A stretch of DNA of 64,000 bases from Hyphomicrobiales bacterium (GCA_900472925.1 UCJU01000019.1:1-64000), one strand, 5' to 3'. Positions 44,905 to 54,912 are shown, numbered from the stretch's first letter. The notes: generated by a model not told the origin, from the sequence alone. Program-made: numbers and translations.

Positions 44905-46884
44905 CTAACCGTGGCTGTAAGCTGCACCCTTGACCCTGCCAGACATGACCCCGAAACCATCGATAATGGCCTCCTGATTTTCCATCCGGCCGATTTCCAG
45001 CTGAACCTCCGACAGCGCCCGCATCAACTGCACCATGCGCTCGCCGTCTCCCACCTCCGTGGCCTCGGCAACCTCACGTTCAAGCTCTATCTTCTGCCAG
45101 CGCAACGCCTTGGTGCGTTTGTGCAGGGAGAGCGACTGCGTATAGCCTTCACGCGCATCTTCAGGCGCAGCCTGCTCGGTTGCCGTCCACAGCCGCGCAT
45201 TGCGCACCTGCTGGTTCATGGCTTTTAGCAGGGCGTCGAAGCCCTGTGCCTCAAGCCGTGACACCAATCCATCGCGCGACAACTCGGCGGCATTTTCTGC
45301 AGCATAGGTCAGCACCTGCGACCACAGTCGTTGCAGATCGCGATTCTCGTAATCGATAGCGGCAATCTCGTCATACTCTTCCAGCAAAAGCTGCGGGTGA
45401 TTGACGATGGTCAGTGCAAGGACGCTTTCGCGCAATGCAGGCGCGGCCAGATAGCCTTTCACCAGACCGGACTGGCTGAGACGGTCGGATATGCTGCCCG
45501 CACCCGTCGTGCTTCCGCGTGCCGGTGTTCTCTGACCGTTGCGGTTCTGATTGCCCTCGCCCCGCCCGAAATTTCGGTTCGGTCCGTTGCTGCGCTGAAA
45601 CTGCGGCTGGAAAAACGCATTCAGGCGGTCGCGCATGTCCTGCTGGTAGAATCGACGCACGCTCTCATCTCCGATCACGGAGACGATCTGCCGCAAACGG
45701 TTTTCCAGCTCGGCGCGTTTTTCCGGCGTGTCGAAGGTGACAGATGCGGTCTCGCGGCTCCAGATCATCGCGGCCAGAGGTTTGGCTTCCGCCAGCACCC
45801 GGTCGAATGGCGCCCTGCCCTCGTGGCGCACCAGATCGTCCGGGTCCTTGCCGTCAGGCAAAAGCGCGAAGCTGACGGAACGGCCCGGCTTGATGTGCGG
45901 AAGCGCCAGATCGGCGGCACGACTGGCGGCGCGAATGCCTGCACCATCGCCATCGAAACACAGAACCGGCTGTGTCGACATCTTCCAAAGAAGATCGAGC
46001 TGATTTTCCGTCAGCGCAGTGCCGAGCGGAGCCACGGCGTTTTCAACGCCCGCCTGATACAGCGCGATGACATCCATATAGCCTTCGACGGCGATGACAG
46101 TACCGGAGGTTTGCGTGGCGCGGCGTGCACGCGCAAAATTATAAAGGACGTTGCCCTTGTGAAAAAGCTCGGTCTCGTTGGAGTTGAGATACTTCGCCAT
46201 CGCATCTGCGGCCATGGCACGTCCACCGAAGGCAATTACCTTTTCTCGCGACGACAGGATGGGAAACATGATGCGATCCCGGAAGCGGTCGTAAGACACC
46301 GGCACATTCTCATGCACCACCAGACCGCATGCCTCCATCTGCTCCTTGGCAATGCCCTTGGACGCCAGATGCTCTTTCAGCGCGTTACGACTATCGGGCG
46401 CAAATCCCAACCGGAACGTCTCGATGGTGCGACCGCTCAAACCGCGATCGCGCAGGTAAGCCCGCGCACGCGCACCGGCCGCGGTCTGCAATTGATCCTG
46501 AAAGAACAGCGTCGCCATTTCCATGACGTCCTGCAACGTCGCACGCTCACGCTCGCGCCGTTCCGCCTGCACATCCGGCTGCGGCATGGAAACGCCCGCC
46601 ATATCGGCAATCTGCTGCACGGCCTCGGGAAAACCCATGCCGTCGAGATCAGTCAAGAAGCGAAAATGGTCGCCAGATACACCACAGCCGAAGCAATGGT
46701 AACGACCCTTGCGATCCTCACAGTGGAAGCTCGGGCTCTTTTCGCCATGGAACGGGCAGCAGGCCCAATAGTCACCCTTGGACGCATTGCTCTTCTTCCT
46801 GTCCCACGTCACACGTCTGCCGATAACATCAGAGATGTTCACTCGGTCACGTATCTCGTCGAGAAATGAGTTTGAAAAGCGCAT
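44905..46884 (-). CDS. dnaG: DNA primase DnaG
   Basis: This 659-residue primase makes RNA primers for DNA replication. It has an N-terminal zinc finger (CPFHGEKSPSFHCEDRKGRY, then CFGCG), a catalytic core with EGYMDVIALYQAG and the TOPRIM acidic motif CFDGDGAGIRAA, and a C-terminal helicase-interaction domain after a Gln/Asn/Gly-rich linker (about residues 430-470). It is upstream of rpoD and downstream of yqeY, the alphaproteobacterial version of the rpsU-dnaG-rpoD arrangement. Confidence 0.97.
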   Translation of the reverse strand: MRFSNSFLDEIRDRVNISDVIGRRVTWDRKKSNASKGDYWACCPFHGEKSPSFHCEDRKGRYHCFGCGVSGDHFRFLTDLDGMGFPEAVQQIADMAGVSMPQPDVQAERRERERATLQDVMEMATLFFQDQLQTAAGARARAYLRDRGLSGRTIETFRLGFAPDSRNALKEHLASKGIAKEQMEACGLVVHENVPVSYDRFRDRIMFPILSSREKVIAFGGRAMAADAMAKYLNSNETELFHKGNVLYNFARARRATQTSGTVIAVEGYMDVIALYQAGVENAVAPLGTALTENQLDLLWKMSTQPVLCFDGDGAGIRAASRAADLALPHIKPGRSVSFALLPDGKDPDDLVRHEGRAPFDRVLAEAKPLAAMIWSRETASVTFDTPEKRAELENRLRQIVSVIGDESVRRFYQQDMRDRLNAFFQPQFQRSNGPNRNFGRGEGNQNRNGQRTPARGSTTGAGSISDRLSQSGLVKGYLAAPALRESVLALTIVNHPQLLLEEYDEIAAIDYENRDLQRLWSQVLTYAAENAAELSRDGLVSRLEAQGFDALLKAMNQQVRNARLWTATEQAAPEDAREGYTQSLSLHKRTKALRWQKIELEREVAEATEVGDGERMVQLMRALSEVQLEIGRMENQEAIIDGFGVMSGRVKGAAYSHG

Positions 46885-47258
46885 CGTTACCTGGGGTCAG
46901 TGCCTGTTTTCGGCCAGTCTTTCATATAAGCGCAGCGGGCCGTGTTTACCAAGGGCAGAAACAGATGTTACCCGTTATTCACAGGCAGCGGGCTCACCGC
47001 AAACCGTGGCACCACGCCAACTTCAGGCAAGCCTGTTACAGACAATTCTTGCAAAACATTACGTCTTTGTAATTTGATGGCAGCCATCAAACGGGATAAT
47101 TTCAATCCTGTCGGCATGATGCCGAGCGTAGCGTAATGCTGGAATGTCCGGGCGATTTCCCCCCGATCGAGCCCGACAATGCGTCTGTTTCGGACAGCCT
47201 CCAGCCATAAAAGGCAGGACACTCCATGTGTCCTGCCTTTGCCGTTTCAGGATGAATG
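46885..47258. other. yqeY-dnaG intergenic region
   Basis: This 374-base stretch has the yqeY terminator at 47210-47239. The remainder shows no gene and presumably carries the dnaG promoter, which I could not locate with confidence. Confidence 0.5.
47210..47239 (-). terminator. Terminator of yqeY
   Basis: AAAGGCAGGACAC/GTGTCCTGCCTTT is a perfect 13-bp stem with a four- or five-base loop, 20 bases after the yqeY stop. Read on the minus strand it ends in TTTT. The symmetrical A/T flanks could allow bidirectional function. Confidence 0.82.
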
Positions 47259-47711
47259 TTACTTCAGCAGTTCCTTGATCAGACCAGACGCCTTGCCGAA
47301 ATCGATCTGGCCGGGGTAGCGCTCTTTCAGAACCGCCATGACCTTGCCCATATCGCGCAGGCCCGAGGCTTCCGTCTCGGCGATGACGCCTTCGAGGATG
47401 GAGCGCACTTTCTCTTGCGGAATTTCTTCGGGCATGAAGCCCTTGATGATGGCGATTTCCTCGCGCTCGTGTTCGGCAAGTTCAGCGCGACCGGCCTGGT
47501 CGTAGATACCGGCGGATTCCTCGCGCTGCTTGATCATCTTGGCAAGAATCTGCAGGATTTCCTCATCGGAGACAGGATCTTTGCCGACACCACGGTTGGC
47601 GATATCGCGATCCTTGATGGCAGCCTGAACCAGGCGGATCGTTGAAAGCCGACGCGGTTCTCGGGCTTTCATGGCGTCTTTCAAAGCGTCGGCGAAGGTG
47701 TCGCGGATCAT
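47259..47711 (-). CDS. yqeY: GatB/YqeY domain protein
   Basis: This 150-residue protein of the YqeY family, homologous to the C-terminal tRNA-binding part of GatB, starts MIRDTFADALKDAMKAREPR and ends FGKASGLIKELLK. It has the size of free-standing YqeY. It may act in tRNA amidation or quality control; the family role is unproven. AAGGAGAG lies upstream of the ATG. It is divergent from carA and precedes dnaG. Confidence 0.92.
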   Translation of the reverse strand: MIRDTFADALKDAMKAREPRRLSTIRLVQAAIKDRDIANRGVGKDPVSDEEILQILAKMIKQREESAGIYDQAGRAELAEHEREEIAIIKGFMPEEIPQEKVRSILEGVIAETEASGLRDMGKVMAVLKERYPGQIDFGKASGLIKELLK

Positions 47712-48034
47712 GTCTCTCTCCTTGGAAAGCCCCTATCGACCGGCATATCCGGGCCGGGCATTTCCTTCATAATTTTGGCCGTGACATAAACGAGCAACCG
47801 GGTATCGGCAAATCATTTACATAAGCATCTGAATCGACTGGATTTTAATTCCAGCTAATCCACAGGGCTGTGGTTGACCCATTGCGCCCCTTTCGTTATT
47901 TTCCGGCACCTGCACAGGATTTTAACGAAGGTTACGACGCGAAGGCTTTCGCGCGCCCTTATCCGCGAAAAAAGATGACCGCTTTGCACCTGCTTTTCAA
48001 GAGGCGGGACGAAGCGGCAGAAACGGGAAACGAG
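47712..48034. promoter_or_regulatory. yqeY-carA divergent intergenic region
   Basis: The region holds the promoters of two divergent genes. Two inverted repeats stand out: CTGGA/TCCAG around 47838-47854 and CCACAG/CTGTGG at 47860-47873. The carA frame is open back to 47870, but those codons lack protein character. A pyrimidine- or arginine-responsive control site would be expected; none is proven. Confidence 0.45.
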
Positions 48035-49240
48035 ATGACCGAGACAGCACCCTGGACCACCCGCAAACCCACCGCCATGCTCGTTCTGGCCGATGGCACC
48101 GTGATCGAGGGAACCGGCATCGGCGCGACCGGCAAGGTTCAGGCAGAAGTCTGCTTCAACACAGCTTTGACCGGCTATGAGGAAATCCTGACCGACCCGT
48201 CCTATCTCGGCCAGATCGTCACCTTCACATTCCCGCATATCGGCAACATCGGCACCAATGAAGAAGACATCGAAGACCTGACACCCGCCGCACGGCGCGG
48301 AGCGGTCGGCGTCATCTTCAAGGCCGACATCACCGAGCCATCCAATTACCGCGCCGCCAAACATCTCGACACATGGCTGAAGGCTCGCGGCATCATCGGC
48401 CTTTGCGGTGTCGATACGCGCGCTCTGACATCGTGGATCCGCGAAAACGGTGCACCGAACGCAGTGATCGCCCACGACCCGAATGGCGTGTTCGACATCG
48501 AAGCGCTCAAGGCCGAAGCCAAGGCATGGAGCGGCCTCGAAGGCCTCGATCTCGCCATCGAAGCCACATCCGGCCAGTCATCCGTCTGGAGCGAGACACC
48601 ATGGGTGTGGAACGAAGGTTACGGCACGCTTGACGAAGGCGATGCGAAATATCACGTCGTCTGCGTCGATTTCGGCGTGAAGCGCAACATCCTTCGCCTC
48701 TTCGCCGGTCTGGATTGCAAGGTTACTGTCGTGCCCGCACAGACATCCGCCGAAGACATCATGGCGTTGAAGCCAGACGGCGTTTTCCTGTCCAACGGCC
48801 CGGGCGATCCGGCTGCAACGGGCACCTACGCCGTTCCGGTCATTCAGGACCTGATCAAAAGCGAATTGCCGATGTTCGGCATCTGCCTTGGTCACCAGAT
48901 GCTGGGTCTGGCAGTCGGCGCGAAGACGGAAAAGATGCATCAGGGCCACCATGGCGCAAACCACCCGGTCAAGGACTTCACCACCGGCAAGGTGGAAATC
49001 GTGTCCATGAACCATGGCTTTGCAGTAGACGCAAAGTCTCTGCCTGAGGGTGTCGAAGAGACACACACATCGCTGTTCGATGGTACCAATTGCGGCCTGC
49101 GCATCACCGGCAAGCCGGTCTTCTCCGTGCAGCACCACCCGGAGGCTTCCCCCGGCCCGCAGGACAGCCACTATCTGTTCCGCCGCTTCGTTAACCTGCT
49201 GCGTGAGAAGAAGGGCGAAGCTGCGCTCGCAGAACGCTGA
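48035..49240 (+). CDS. carA: Carbamoyl-phosphate synthase small subunit
   Basis: This 401-residue glutaminase subunit delivers ammonia to CarB for carbamoyl phosphate, the precursor of arginine and pyrimidines. The N-terminal CPSase domain (MLVLADGTVIEGTGIGATGK) is followed by a class-I amidotransferase with the nucleophile Cys near residue 284 (FGICLGHQMLG) and the His/Glu pair in VQHHPEASPGP. The ATG at 48035 gives the standard length; the upstream ATG at 47870 would add 55 residues of unlikely sequence. carB lies 6.6 kb downstream on the same strand. Confidence 0.96.
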   Translation: MTETAPWTTRKPTAMLVLADGTVIEGTGIGATGKVQAEVCFNTALTGYEEILTDPSYLGQIVTFTFPHIGNIGTNEEDIEDLTPAARRGAVGVIFKADITEPSNYRAAKHLDTWLKARGIIGLCGVDTRALTSWIRENGAPNAVIAHDPNGVFDIEALKAEAKAWSGLEGLDLAIEATSGQSSVWSETPWVWNEGYGTLDEGDAKYHVVCVDFGVKRNILRLFAGLDCKVTVVPAQTSAEDIMALKPDGVFLSNGPGDPAATGTYAVPVIQDLIKSELPMFGICLGHQMLGLAVGAKTEKMHQGHHGANHPVKDFTTGKVEIVSMNHGFAVDAKSLPEGVEETHTSLFDGTNCGLRITGKPVFSVQHHPEASPGPQDSHYLFRRFVNLLREKKGEAALAER

Positions 49241-49268
49241 TAAGACTCAGAAGAATAAGAGCGAATTG

Positions 49269-49291
49269 ACGGCCCGCTATCAGCGGGCCGT
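49269..49291. terminator. Hairpin between convergent carA and MATE genes
   Basis: ACGGCCCGC/GCGGGCCGT forms a perfect 9-bp stem with loop TATCA. It overlaps the stop codon of the MATE gene, so it can act for both convergent transcripts; there is no strong T-run. Confidence 0.55.
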
Positions 49292-50677
49292 TCGCATTTC
49301 GCGCTTCACCATCAGGGTAAAGCGGGTTGTCAGAAGGATAGCGGCGGTGGATAGGCCGAACACGAAGCCGAACCACACGCCCGGACCGCCGAAACCAAGC
49401 GGGAATGCAGCGACCCAGGCGAGTGCGAGGCCGATGGGCCAATAGGAAATCAAGGCAAGGATCATCGGCACACGCGCATCTTTCAGGCCGCGAAGCAGGC
49501 CAGCCGCCACCGCCTGCATTCCGTCCACCAGCTGAAACACACCTGCAATGATGACGAGCGTGCTGGCATAGGCGAGAACCTCGGGAGCGCCCGGCAATGT
49601 GGGGTCCAGAAACCAGCTGGCCAGATATCGCGGCGCTAGAGCAAACAACAGACCGCCACAGGCTGCGATAACGCAGGCCACGCCATAAATGGTGATCGCG
49701 GCGCGCACGAGGTTGGGGTAATCTTTTTGTCCATGTGCCACGCCGATGCGCACCGTCGCGGCTTGCGCCAGGCCAAGCGGAATCATGAAGGCAATGGATG
49801 CCAGTTGCAACGCAATGCCGTGTGCTGCCAGTTCCAGAGTTCCGATCTGACCCATGAGAATGGACGCCGCTGAAAACAGCGTGACTTCCGCCAGAACGGT
49901 CACGCTGATGGGGAGGCCGAGGCGAAGGACTTCCCACAGAGCATGAAAATCAGGCCTCCAGAACCTGACGAACAGCTCATATCGCCGTGTTTCATCGCGT
50001 GTCTGGATATAGACGACGATGAAAACCAGGCTAAAGGCGTTGACGATGACGGCGGCAGCGGCAGCGCCAAGCATGCCGAAGGCCGGAAAACCAAAATGGC
50101 CGAGAACTAGCGCATAGGCCAAGACACCATTGAGCAGCAGCATGGCGATGGTGACGTAGAGAATGATGCCCGCACGCCCGATAGCGCTGACGAGACCGCG
50201 CATGACGTAAAACAGAAGCGCCGGAAGCAGGCCGAATTGCGCGATGGCAAGATAGTGTCCCGTCTGCGCGGAGACGGCCGGGTTTTGGCCAAGCGCCAGT
50301 AGGATGTTTTCGGCGTGCAGGAAAAGCGGCACGGTCAGCAGCCAGTACACCGTCGCCACCCACATGCCCATGCGCAATGCGCGACGAGCAGTCGTGGCAT
50401 CACCCTGCCCGTAGGCGTTCGCAACCATGGGAACAACAGCAACGGAAAAGCCAGAGCCGAAGATAAAGACGACGAAATAGAACTGCCCGGCCAGCACCAT
50501 GGCGGCCAGCTTCTCGGCACCCAGTTGGCCGACGATAATCATATCCGTGGTGTGAATTCCGAGCTGGGCCAATTGCGCACCAATCAATGGAATTCCCAGG
50601 GCAAGCGTTGCGCGCAAATGCGCGCCCCAAGAATTGGCAACCATAGGGGCGTTTTCAACCGCAACCGACGAAGACAT
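49280..50677 (-). CDS. MATE-family multidrug efflux protein (NorM-like)
   Basis: This 465-residue membrane protein has about twelve transmembrane helices in two repeated halves. Typical MATE segments are visible: ALGIPLIGAQLAQLGIHTTD at the start, MVANAYGQGDATTARRALRM, and LGLAQAATVRIGVAHGQKD in the second half. It exports cationic drugs or metabolites by Na+ or H+ antiport. The substrate is unknown. It converges with carA. Confidence 0.92.
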   Translation of the reverse strand: MSSSVAVENAPMVANSWGAHLRATLALGIPLIGAQLAQLGIHTTDMIIVGQLGAEKLAAMVLAGQFYFVVFIFGSGFSVAVVPMVANAYGQGDATTARRALRMGMWVATVYWLLTVPLFLHAENILLALGQNPAVSAQTGHYLAIAQFGLLPALLFYVMRGLVSAIGRAGIILYVTIAMLLLNGVLAYALVLGHFGFPAFGMLGAAAAAVIVNAFSLVFIVVYIQTRDETRRYELFVRFWRPDFHALWEVLRLGLPISVTVLAEVTLFSAASILMGQIGTLELAAHGIALQLASIAFMIPLGLAQAATVRIGVAHGQKDYPNLVRAAITIYGVACVIAACGGLLFALAPRYLASWFLDPTLPGAPEVLAYASTLVIIAGVFQLVDGMQAVAAGLLRGLKDARVPMILALISYWPIGLALAWVAAFPLGFGGPGVWFGFVFGLSTAAILLTTRFTLMVKREMRTAR

Positions 50678-50994
50678 GACATCACCTCGAAAAACCGAAA
50701 CCGCGCCTCAAGCCGGGCAAGCGGCGCAGGGTCTGGTTATGTCATTTGCGGTCAATGCGCAAGAATATGGCAAATGCGTAAAATCGTGTCACTAAAATAT
50801 AATATTTCAACGAGAACAGCGCCTTATCACGGAAATGGCATCCTGCTCCTGTGGATTGCAAAGTTTGTTTACGCTTGAGCGATAAAGGTTCCATCAGAAA
50901 ACGAAAATATTTGGGTGCATGAAGCACGCCGCGACGGCCAGAGGCATGTTCTCATCAAAATCCGGTCATTCCGGTCTCTTTTCGAGGTCTTGAA
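50678..50994. other. Divergent intergenic region of MATE and chemoreceptor genes
   Basis: No gene or clear repeat was found in these 317 bases. Promoters of both flanking genes must lie here; none could be chosen with confidence. Confidence 0.45.
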
Positions 50995-53088
50995 TTGTCT
51001 AAGAAATCCAATTTGATGACGCGTATCGTCGTCGCGGCATCCTGCGTCGTCGTCGCGGCTTTCGCGGGGTTCTCCATTTATATCGATGGCCTCCAGCGCA
51101 ATGCGGCAAACCATTTTGTTGAAGACAAGATCAACGCTGCCGGCAAACAGTCGGCCCAAAGCATTGCCAACTGGCTCAACGGTCGCGTGATGATGACCGA
51201 AATGGTCGGTGCGTCCATGGTAACGGCAACAACACAGGAAAAGCTGGAGCTTGCCCTGCACAACGACGTCTTGGCACGCGAATTCAAATCCACCTACTTC
51301 GGCGATGAAGCCGGCGCGTTCAACAACTTCCCATCCACCAAGATGCGCGACGGTTACGACCCACGCCAGCGCCCGTGGTATCAGGCTGCCGTCAAGGCCA
51401 ATGCCACCGTTCTGACCGAGCCTTACACGGATGCCACCACCGGCAAGCTCGTGGTCAGCGCCGCCCTGCCCGTCAAGCGTGATGGCAAGCTGGTCGGTGT
51501 TGCCGCCAGCGACTTCCTGTTGACGACACTGGTTTCCATGATCGGCTCTGTCGATGCGGGCAACGAAGGCTACGCGTTTCTGGTCAACAAGGATGGCAAG
51601 ATCCTGATCCATCCGAACGAAGCCATGATCAACAAGACACTGGCTGACCTCTTCCCCGTTGCAACACCGAAGATTTCCCAGGCCGTCTCGCAGACCGAAA
51701 TCGGCGGCGCTGACAAGATCACCAGCTTCATTCCCGTTCCCGGTCTTCCCGGTCTTCCCGGTGTCGAATGGTCCGTTGGCCTCGTCATCGACAGCAACAC
51801 GGCTTTTGCATCCATCTCGCAGTTCCGTATCGCCGCCGTCGTTGCCACCATTCTGGCTGTCGCAGGCATGATCGCGTTCCTCGCATTCCTCGTGAACAGC
51901 CTCGTCATCAAGCCTGTTACGCAGATGACATCGGCCATGGACGAGTTGGCGGCAGGCAATTTGAACGCAGCGATTCCCGGACAGGAACGCAGGGACCAGA
52001 TCGGCTCCATGGCGGCAGCGGTTGCGGTTTTCCGCACCAATGCGCAGGAGCGTCTTCGCCTCGAAGGTGACGCCGAACAGACGCGTAATCTTTCGGAACA
52101 TGAGCGCAACGAGCGCGAACAGCTGTCCGCCAAGGATACGGCCGATATCCAGTTTGCAGTCGACTCGCTTGCCAAGGGTCTGGCCCATCTTTCGGATGGC
52201 GACCTGAACTACCGTATCAGTACGCCATTCGTGGCGCGCATCGACCGCCTGCGTGAAGACTTCAATGCCTCCATCAGCAAGCTGAACGGCGCTCTCATCA
52301 ATGTCGGTCATAACGCACGAGCGATCGATGCCGGTGCCAGCGAAATCCGCCAGTCTGCCGACGATCTCGCCAAACGTACTGAACAGCAAGCCGCATCGGT
52401 GGAAGAAACTGCAGCCGCGCTGGAAGAAATCACCACGACCGTCAAGGATTCGGCCCAGCGCGCCGAAGAAGTCGGCCGTCTGGTCGCCCGCACCCGTACC
52501 AATGCCGAACAATCCGGCGTCGTGGTCGGTGACGCCGTCAAGGCGATGGAGGGAATCGAGCAATCATCCTCCGGCATTTCCAAGATCATCGGCGTCATCG
52601 ATGAAATCGCCTTCCAGACCAACCTTCTCGCCCTGAACGCCGGTGTCGAAGCCGCGCGCGCCGGTGAGGCAGGCAAGGGCTTTGCCGTGGTTGCACAGGA
52701 AGTCCGCGAACTGGCACAGCGCTCCGCCAACGCCGCCAAGGAAATCAAGACGCTGATCAGCGCCTCGACAACCCAGGTGGAGGCAGGCGTTTCGCTCGTC
52801 GGCAATGCTGGCAAGGCGCTGGAAACCATCGTCACGGAAGTGCAGGAGATCAACCAGCACATCAACGCCATCGTGTTGGCATCCCGCGAACAGTCTACCG
52901 GCCTGCAGGAAATCAATACAGCCATCAATACCATCGATCAGAGCACACAGCAGAACGCCGCAATGGTCGAGGAACAGACGGCAGCCAGCCATGGCCTGGC
53001 ATCGGAAGCAGCCGCCCTCAACGCGCTGCTCGAGCAGTTCCAGCTGGCCGATGCCCGTAGCAATAACGGCTACCGCCGCGCTGCCTGA
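50995..53088 (+). CDS. Methyl-accepting chemotaxis protein
   Basis: This 697-residue chemoreceptor has an N-terminal membrane helix ([19 protein letters not shown]), a periplasmic dCache sensor (about residues 35-275, with [20 protein letters not shown]), a second membrane helix (about 278-305), HAMP units (about 305-440) and the cytoplasmic signalling domain, whose hairpin [19 protein letters not shown] is near residue 540. It starts at a TTG with GAGGT upstream. The ligand is unknown; dCache domains of this type often bind amino or carboxylic acids. No C-terminal CheR-docking pentapeptide is present. Confidence 0.93.
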   Translation: MSKKSNLMTRIVVAASCVVVAAFAGFSIYIDGLQRNAANHFVEDKINAAGKQSAQSIANWLNGRVMMTEMVGASMVTATTQEKLELALHNDVLAREFKSTYFGDEAGAFNNFPSTKMRDGYDPRQRPWYQAAVKANATVLTEPYTDATTGKLVVSAALPVKRDGKLVGVAASDFLLTTLVSMIGSVDAGNEGYAFLVNKDGKILIHPNEAMINKTLADLFPVATPKISQAVSQTEIGGADKITSFIPVPGLPGLPGVEWSVGLVIDSNTAFASISQFRIAAVVATILAVAGMIAFLAFLVNSLVIKPVTQMTSAMDELAAGNLNAAIPGQERRDQIGSMAAAVAVFRTNAQERLRLEGDAEQTRNLSEHERNEREQLSAKDTADIQFAVDSLAKGLAHLSDGDLNYRISTPFVARIDRLREDFNASISKLNGALINVGHNARAIDAGASEIRQSADDLAKRTEQQAASVEETAAALEEITTTVKDSAQRAEEVGRLVARTRTNAEQSGVVVGDAVKAMEGIEQSSSGISKIIGVIDEIAFQTNLLALNAGVEAARAGEAGKGFAVVAQEVRELAQRSANAAKEIKTLISASTTQVEAGVSLVGNAGKALETIVTEVQEINQHINAIVLASREQSTGLQEINTAINTIDQSTQQNAAMVEEQTAASHGLASEAAALNALLEQFQLADARSNNGYRRAA

Positions 53089-53113
53089 TCTGGCGGCCAT
53101 ATGAGAAAACCAG

Positions 53114-53145
53114 AGGTGTGACCGGAATAACGGTCACGCCTTTTT
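53114..53145 (+). terminator. Terminator of the chemoreceptor gene
   Basis: AGGTGTGACCG/CGGTCACGCCT forms an 11-bp stem (one G-T pair) with loop GAATAA, followed by TTTTTG, 25 bases after the stop. Confidence 0.85.
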
Positions 53146-53286
53146 GTTTGGACGGGCGGCATGGGTTATCGCGTAGCTATGAAGAGACAGCAGCGCGCCA
53201 ATCACCCCGTCTTCCTCGGGCTTGACTCGAGGATCTAACCACGCATCGGCCTACTCTCCCCGTCGAATGCGCTGGAGCGGCGGCAG

Positions 53287-53309
53287 ATCCTAGGGACAAG
53301 CCCTAGGAT
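53287..53309. repeat. Palindromic intergenic element
   Basis: ATCCTAGGG/CCCTAGGAT is a perfect 9-bp inverted repeat with loop ACAAG, followed by GACGG. The core resembles short palindromic repeats that I remember as frequent between genes in Rhizobiaceae. No second copy was noticed in this window, so membership of a repeat family is inference. Confidence 0.5.
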
Positions 53310-53429
53310 GACGGAGGGAGGGAGGGTGTCGCCTCCATCCACCATAAACCACCATTAAAGCGACCTTGTAGACCCGCCCAAAACCCGACACCTTACCGGA
53401 AGGCCGTTGTGAGTCGGAGGGAGGACGTC

Positions 53430-53912
53430 ATGTTTTGGGACATCATCTGGCGTGGCGTCGCGATGGGCATCGGCGGCACGGTTTTTATGGATATCTGGGC
53501 GATCATTCTGCACAGGCTTTTCCAACAGCCCGCACCCAACTGGGGGCCAGTGGGGCGGTGGTTCTGGCATCTTCCCAAGGGGAAAGTCTTTCACGACAGC
53601 ATCGCCAAGGCGACCCCCTACCAGCATGAAGTCGCGCTCGGCTGGATTTCGCATTATGCCGTTGGCATCATCTACGGCGTTTTGCTTGCAGTGCTCGTAC
53701 CTGCCGGCTGGTTTGCCGCACCGACGTTTCTTCTGCCATGGGTCGTCGGCATCGTCACCGTCGGTGCCGGCTGGTTTCTGCTCCAGCCCGGCCTCGGAAT
53801 CGGCTGGGCGGCGTCCAAGACACCCAACCCCAACAAGGTCCGCGGCCTGAACCTTGTGGCGCACACGATCTTTGCGCTTGGCATGTTTGTCACGGCGCTT
53901 ATCATTCGCTGA
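53430..53912 (+). CDS. DUF2938 family membrane protein
   Basis: This 160-residue integral membrane protein has four or five hydrophobic helices (GVAMGIGGTVFMDIWAIILH at the start, AVGIIYGVLLAVLVPAGW, WVVGIVTVGAGWFLLQP, and a last helix LVAHTIFALGMFVTALII). The pattern with LFQQPAPNWGPVGRWFWHLP matches DUF2938. GGAGGGAGGA precedes the ATG. The function is unknown. Confidence 0.83.
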   Translation: MFWDIIWRGVAMGIGGTVFMDIWAIILHRLFQQPAPNWGPVGRWFWHLPKGKVFHDSIAKATPYQHEVALGWISHYAVGIIYGVLLAVLVPAGWFAAPTFLLPWVVGIVTVGAGWFLLQPGLGIGWAASKTPNPNKVRGLNLVAHTIFALGMFVTALIIR

Positions 53913-53920
53913 CACGAAAA

Positions 53921-53940
53921 AGGGGGCATTCGCCCCCTCT
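53921..53940 (-). terminator. Terminator of the zinc metallopeptidase gene
   Basis: AGGGGGC/GCCCCCT with loop ATTC, preceded by AAAA on the plus strand, gives a stem followed by TTTTTC when read on the minus strand. It lies 21-40 bases after the stop of the gene at 53961. Confidence 0.72.
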
Positions 53941-53960
53941 CCCAAGCCGTGATCATTCCG

Positions 53961-54854
53961 TTAGATGTCAGCCGAAAACGTATCGCAATCTTCGAGGCGA
54001 CCGCTTTGGAAACCCCGCTTGAACCATTCCGCACGCTGGGCGGATGTGCCGTGGTTGAAACTGTCCGGTACGACATAGCCCTGTGACTTCTTCTGCAACG
54101 TGTCGTCGCCGATCTGGTGGGCGGCGTTCAATGCTTCCTCCAGGTCACCCGCTTCCAGAATACCCTTCTGCTGCGTGGACTTGCCCCAGATGCCAGCGTA
54201 ACAATCCGCCTGCAACTCGACCTTGACGGACATCTTGTTGGCTTCTGTCTCACCCATGGACTGACGCTGGCGGTTGAATTCAGGTAGGACGCCGGTCAGG
54301 TTCTGGACATGGTGGCCCACTTCATGCGCGATAACATAGGCCTGGGCGAAATCGCCGGATGCGCCGAACCGCTTGTCGAGTTCGCGGAAGAAATCCGTAT
54401 CCAGATAGACCTTGCGATCGACCGGGCAATAGAACGGGCCGCTGGCAGCCGAGGCCGTGCCACATGCGGAACGCACCTGGCCGCCGAAGAGCACCAGTGT
54501 CGGCTTCTCGTAGGTCTCGTTGGAAGCGCTAAATATCTTCGTCCAGGTATCTTCCGTCTCAGCCAGCACGGTGCGAACGAAGGCCGTGGTTTCGTCACTC
54601 GACTGGCCCTGCGGCCTCGTGCCCGTGGTCTGTTGAGTGCCGCCGCCATCTCCGGAGATATCACCGCCAGACAGAAGCGTTAGCGGGTTGATGCCCAGAG
54701 CCCAGCTGATCAGCAGGATGACGACGAGGCCGCCGATGCCGATGCCGCCGCCGCGACCGCCGGTCGGCAGGCGAAAGCCTCCGCCACCTCCGCCGGACGA
54801 CATGCCGCGTCTATCTTCTATGTTGTCGGATTGGCGACGCCCTCTCCACTGCAT
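53961..54854 (-). CDS. Neutral zinc metallopeptidase, YpfJ family
   Basis: This 297-residue protein has a Gly-rich N-terminus (GGGGGGFRLPTGGRGGG), one transmembrane helix (about residues 35-57, GIGGLVVILLISWALGINPL) and a catalytic domain with the zinc motif HEVGHHVQN near residue 178 and a downstream Glu in ELQADCYAGIWG. The start MQWRGRRQSDNIEDRRG is the family standard. It is probably anchored in the inner membrane; substrates are unknown. An EcfG-like promoter lies just upstream. Confidence 0.9.
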   Translation of the reverse strand: MQWRGRRQSDNIEDRRGMSSGGGGGGFRLPTGGRGGGIGIGGLVVILLISWALGINPLTLLSGGDISGDGGGTQQTTGTRPQGQSSDETTAFVRTVLAETEDTWTKIFSASNETYEKPTLVLFGGQVRSACGTASAASGPFYCPVDRKVYLDTDFFRELDKRFGASGDFAQAYVIAHEVGHHVQNLTGVLPEFNRQRQSMGETEANKMSVKVELQADCYAGIWGKSTQQKGILEAGDLEEALNAAHQIGDDTLQKKSQGYVVPDSFNHGTSAQRAEWFKRGFQSGRLEDCDTFSADI

Positions 54855-54881
54855 ATGTGTCTCCCCTTGATTGCCTCGCTA

Positions 54882-54906
54882 AACGCTGGAACCGGCAAAG
54901 CGTTCC
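54882..54906 (-). promoter_or_regulatory. EcfG-like promoter of the metallopeptidase gene
   Basis: On the minus strand GGAAC (54906-54902), a 16-base spacer and CGTT (54885-54882) match the EcfG consensus. The CGTT is 28 bases before the ATG at 54854, an excellent promoter distance. Confidence 0.6.
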
Positions 54907-54912
54907 GATACG

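Larger units (their letters stand above)
53089..53429. other. Intergenic region after the chemoreceptor gene
   Basis: These 341 bases contain the chemoreceptor terminator (53114-53145) and a palindromic repeat-like element (53287-53309). No gene was seen. Confidence 0.55.

Noticed and set aside
47870-48034. N-terminal extension of CarA by 55 residues
   Set aside because: The extra residues do not match the CarA fold; the ATG at 48035 gives the normal 401-residue protein.
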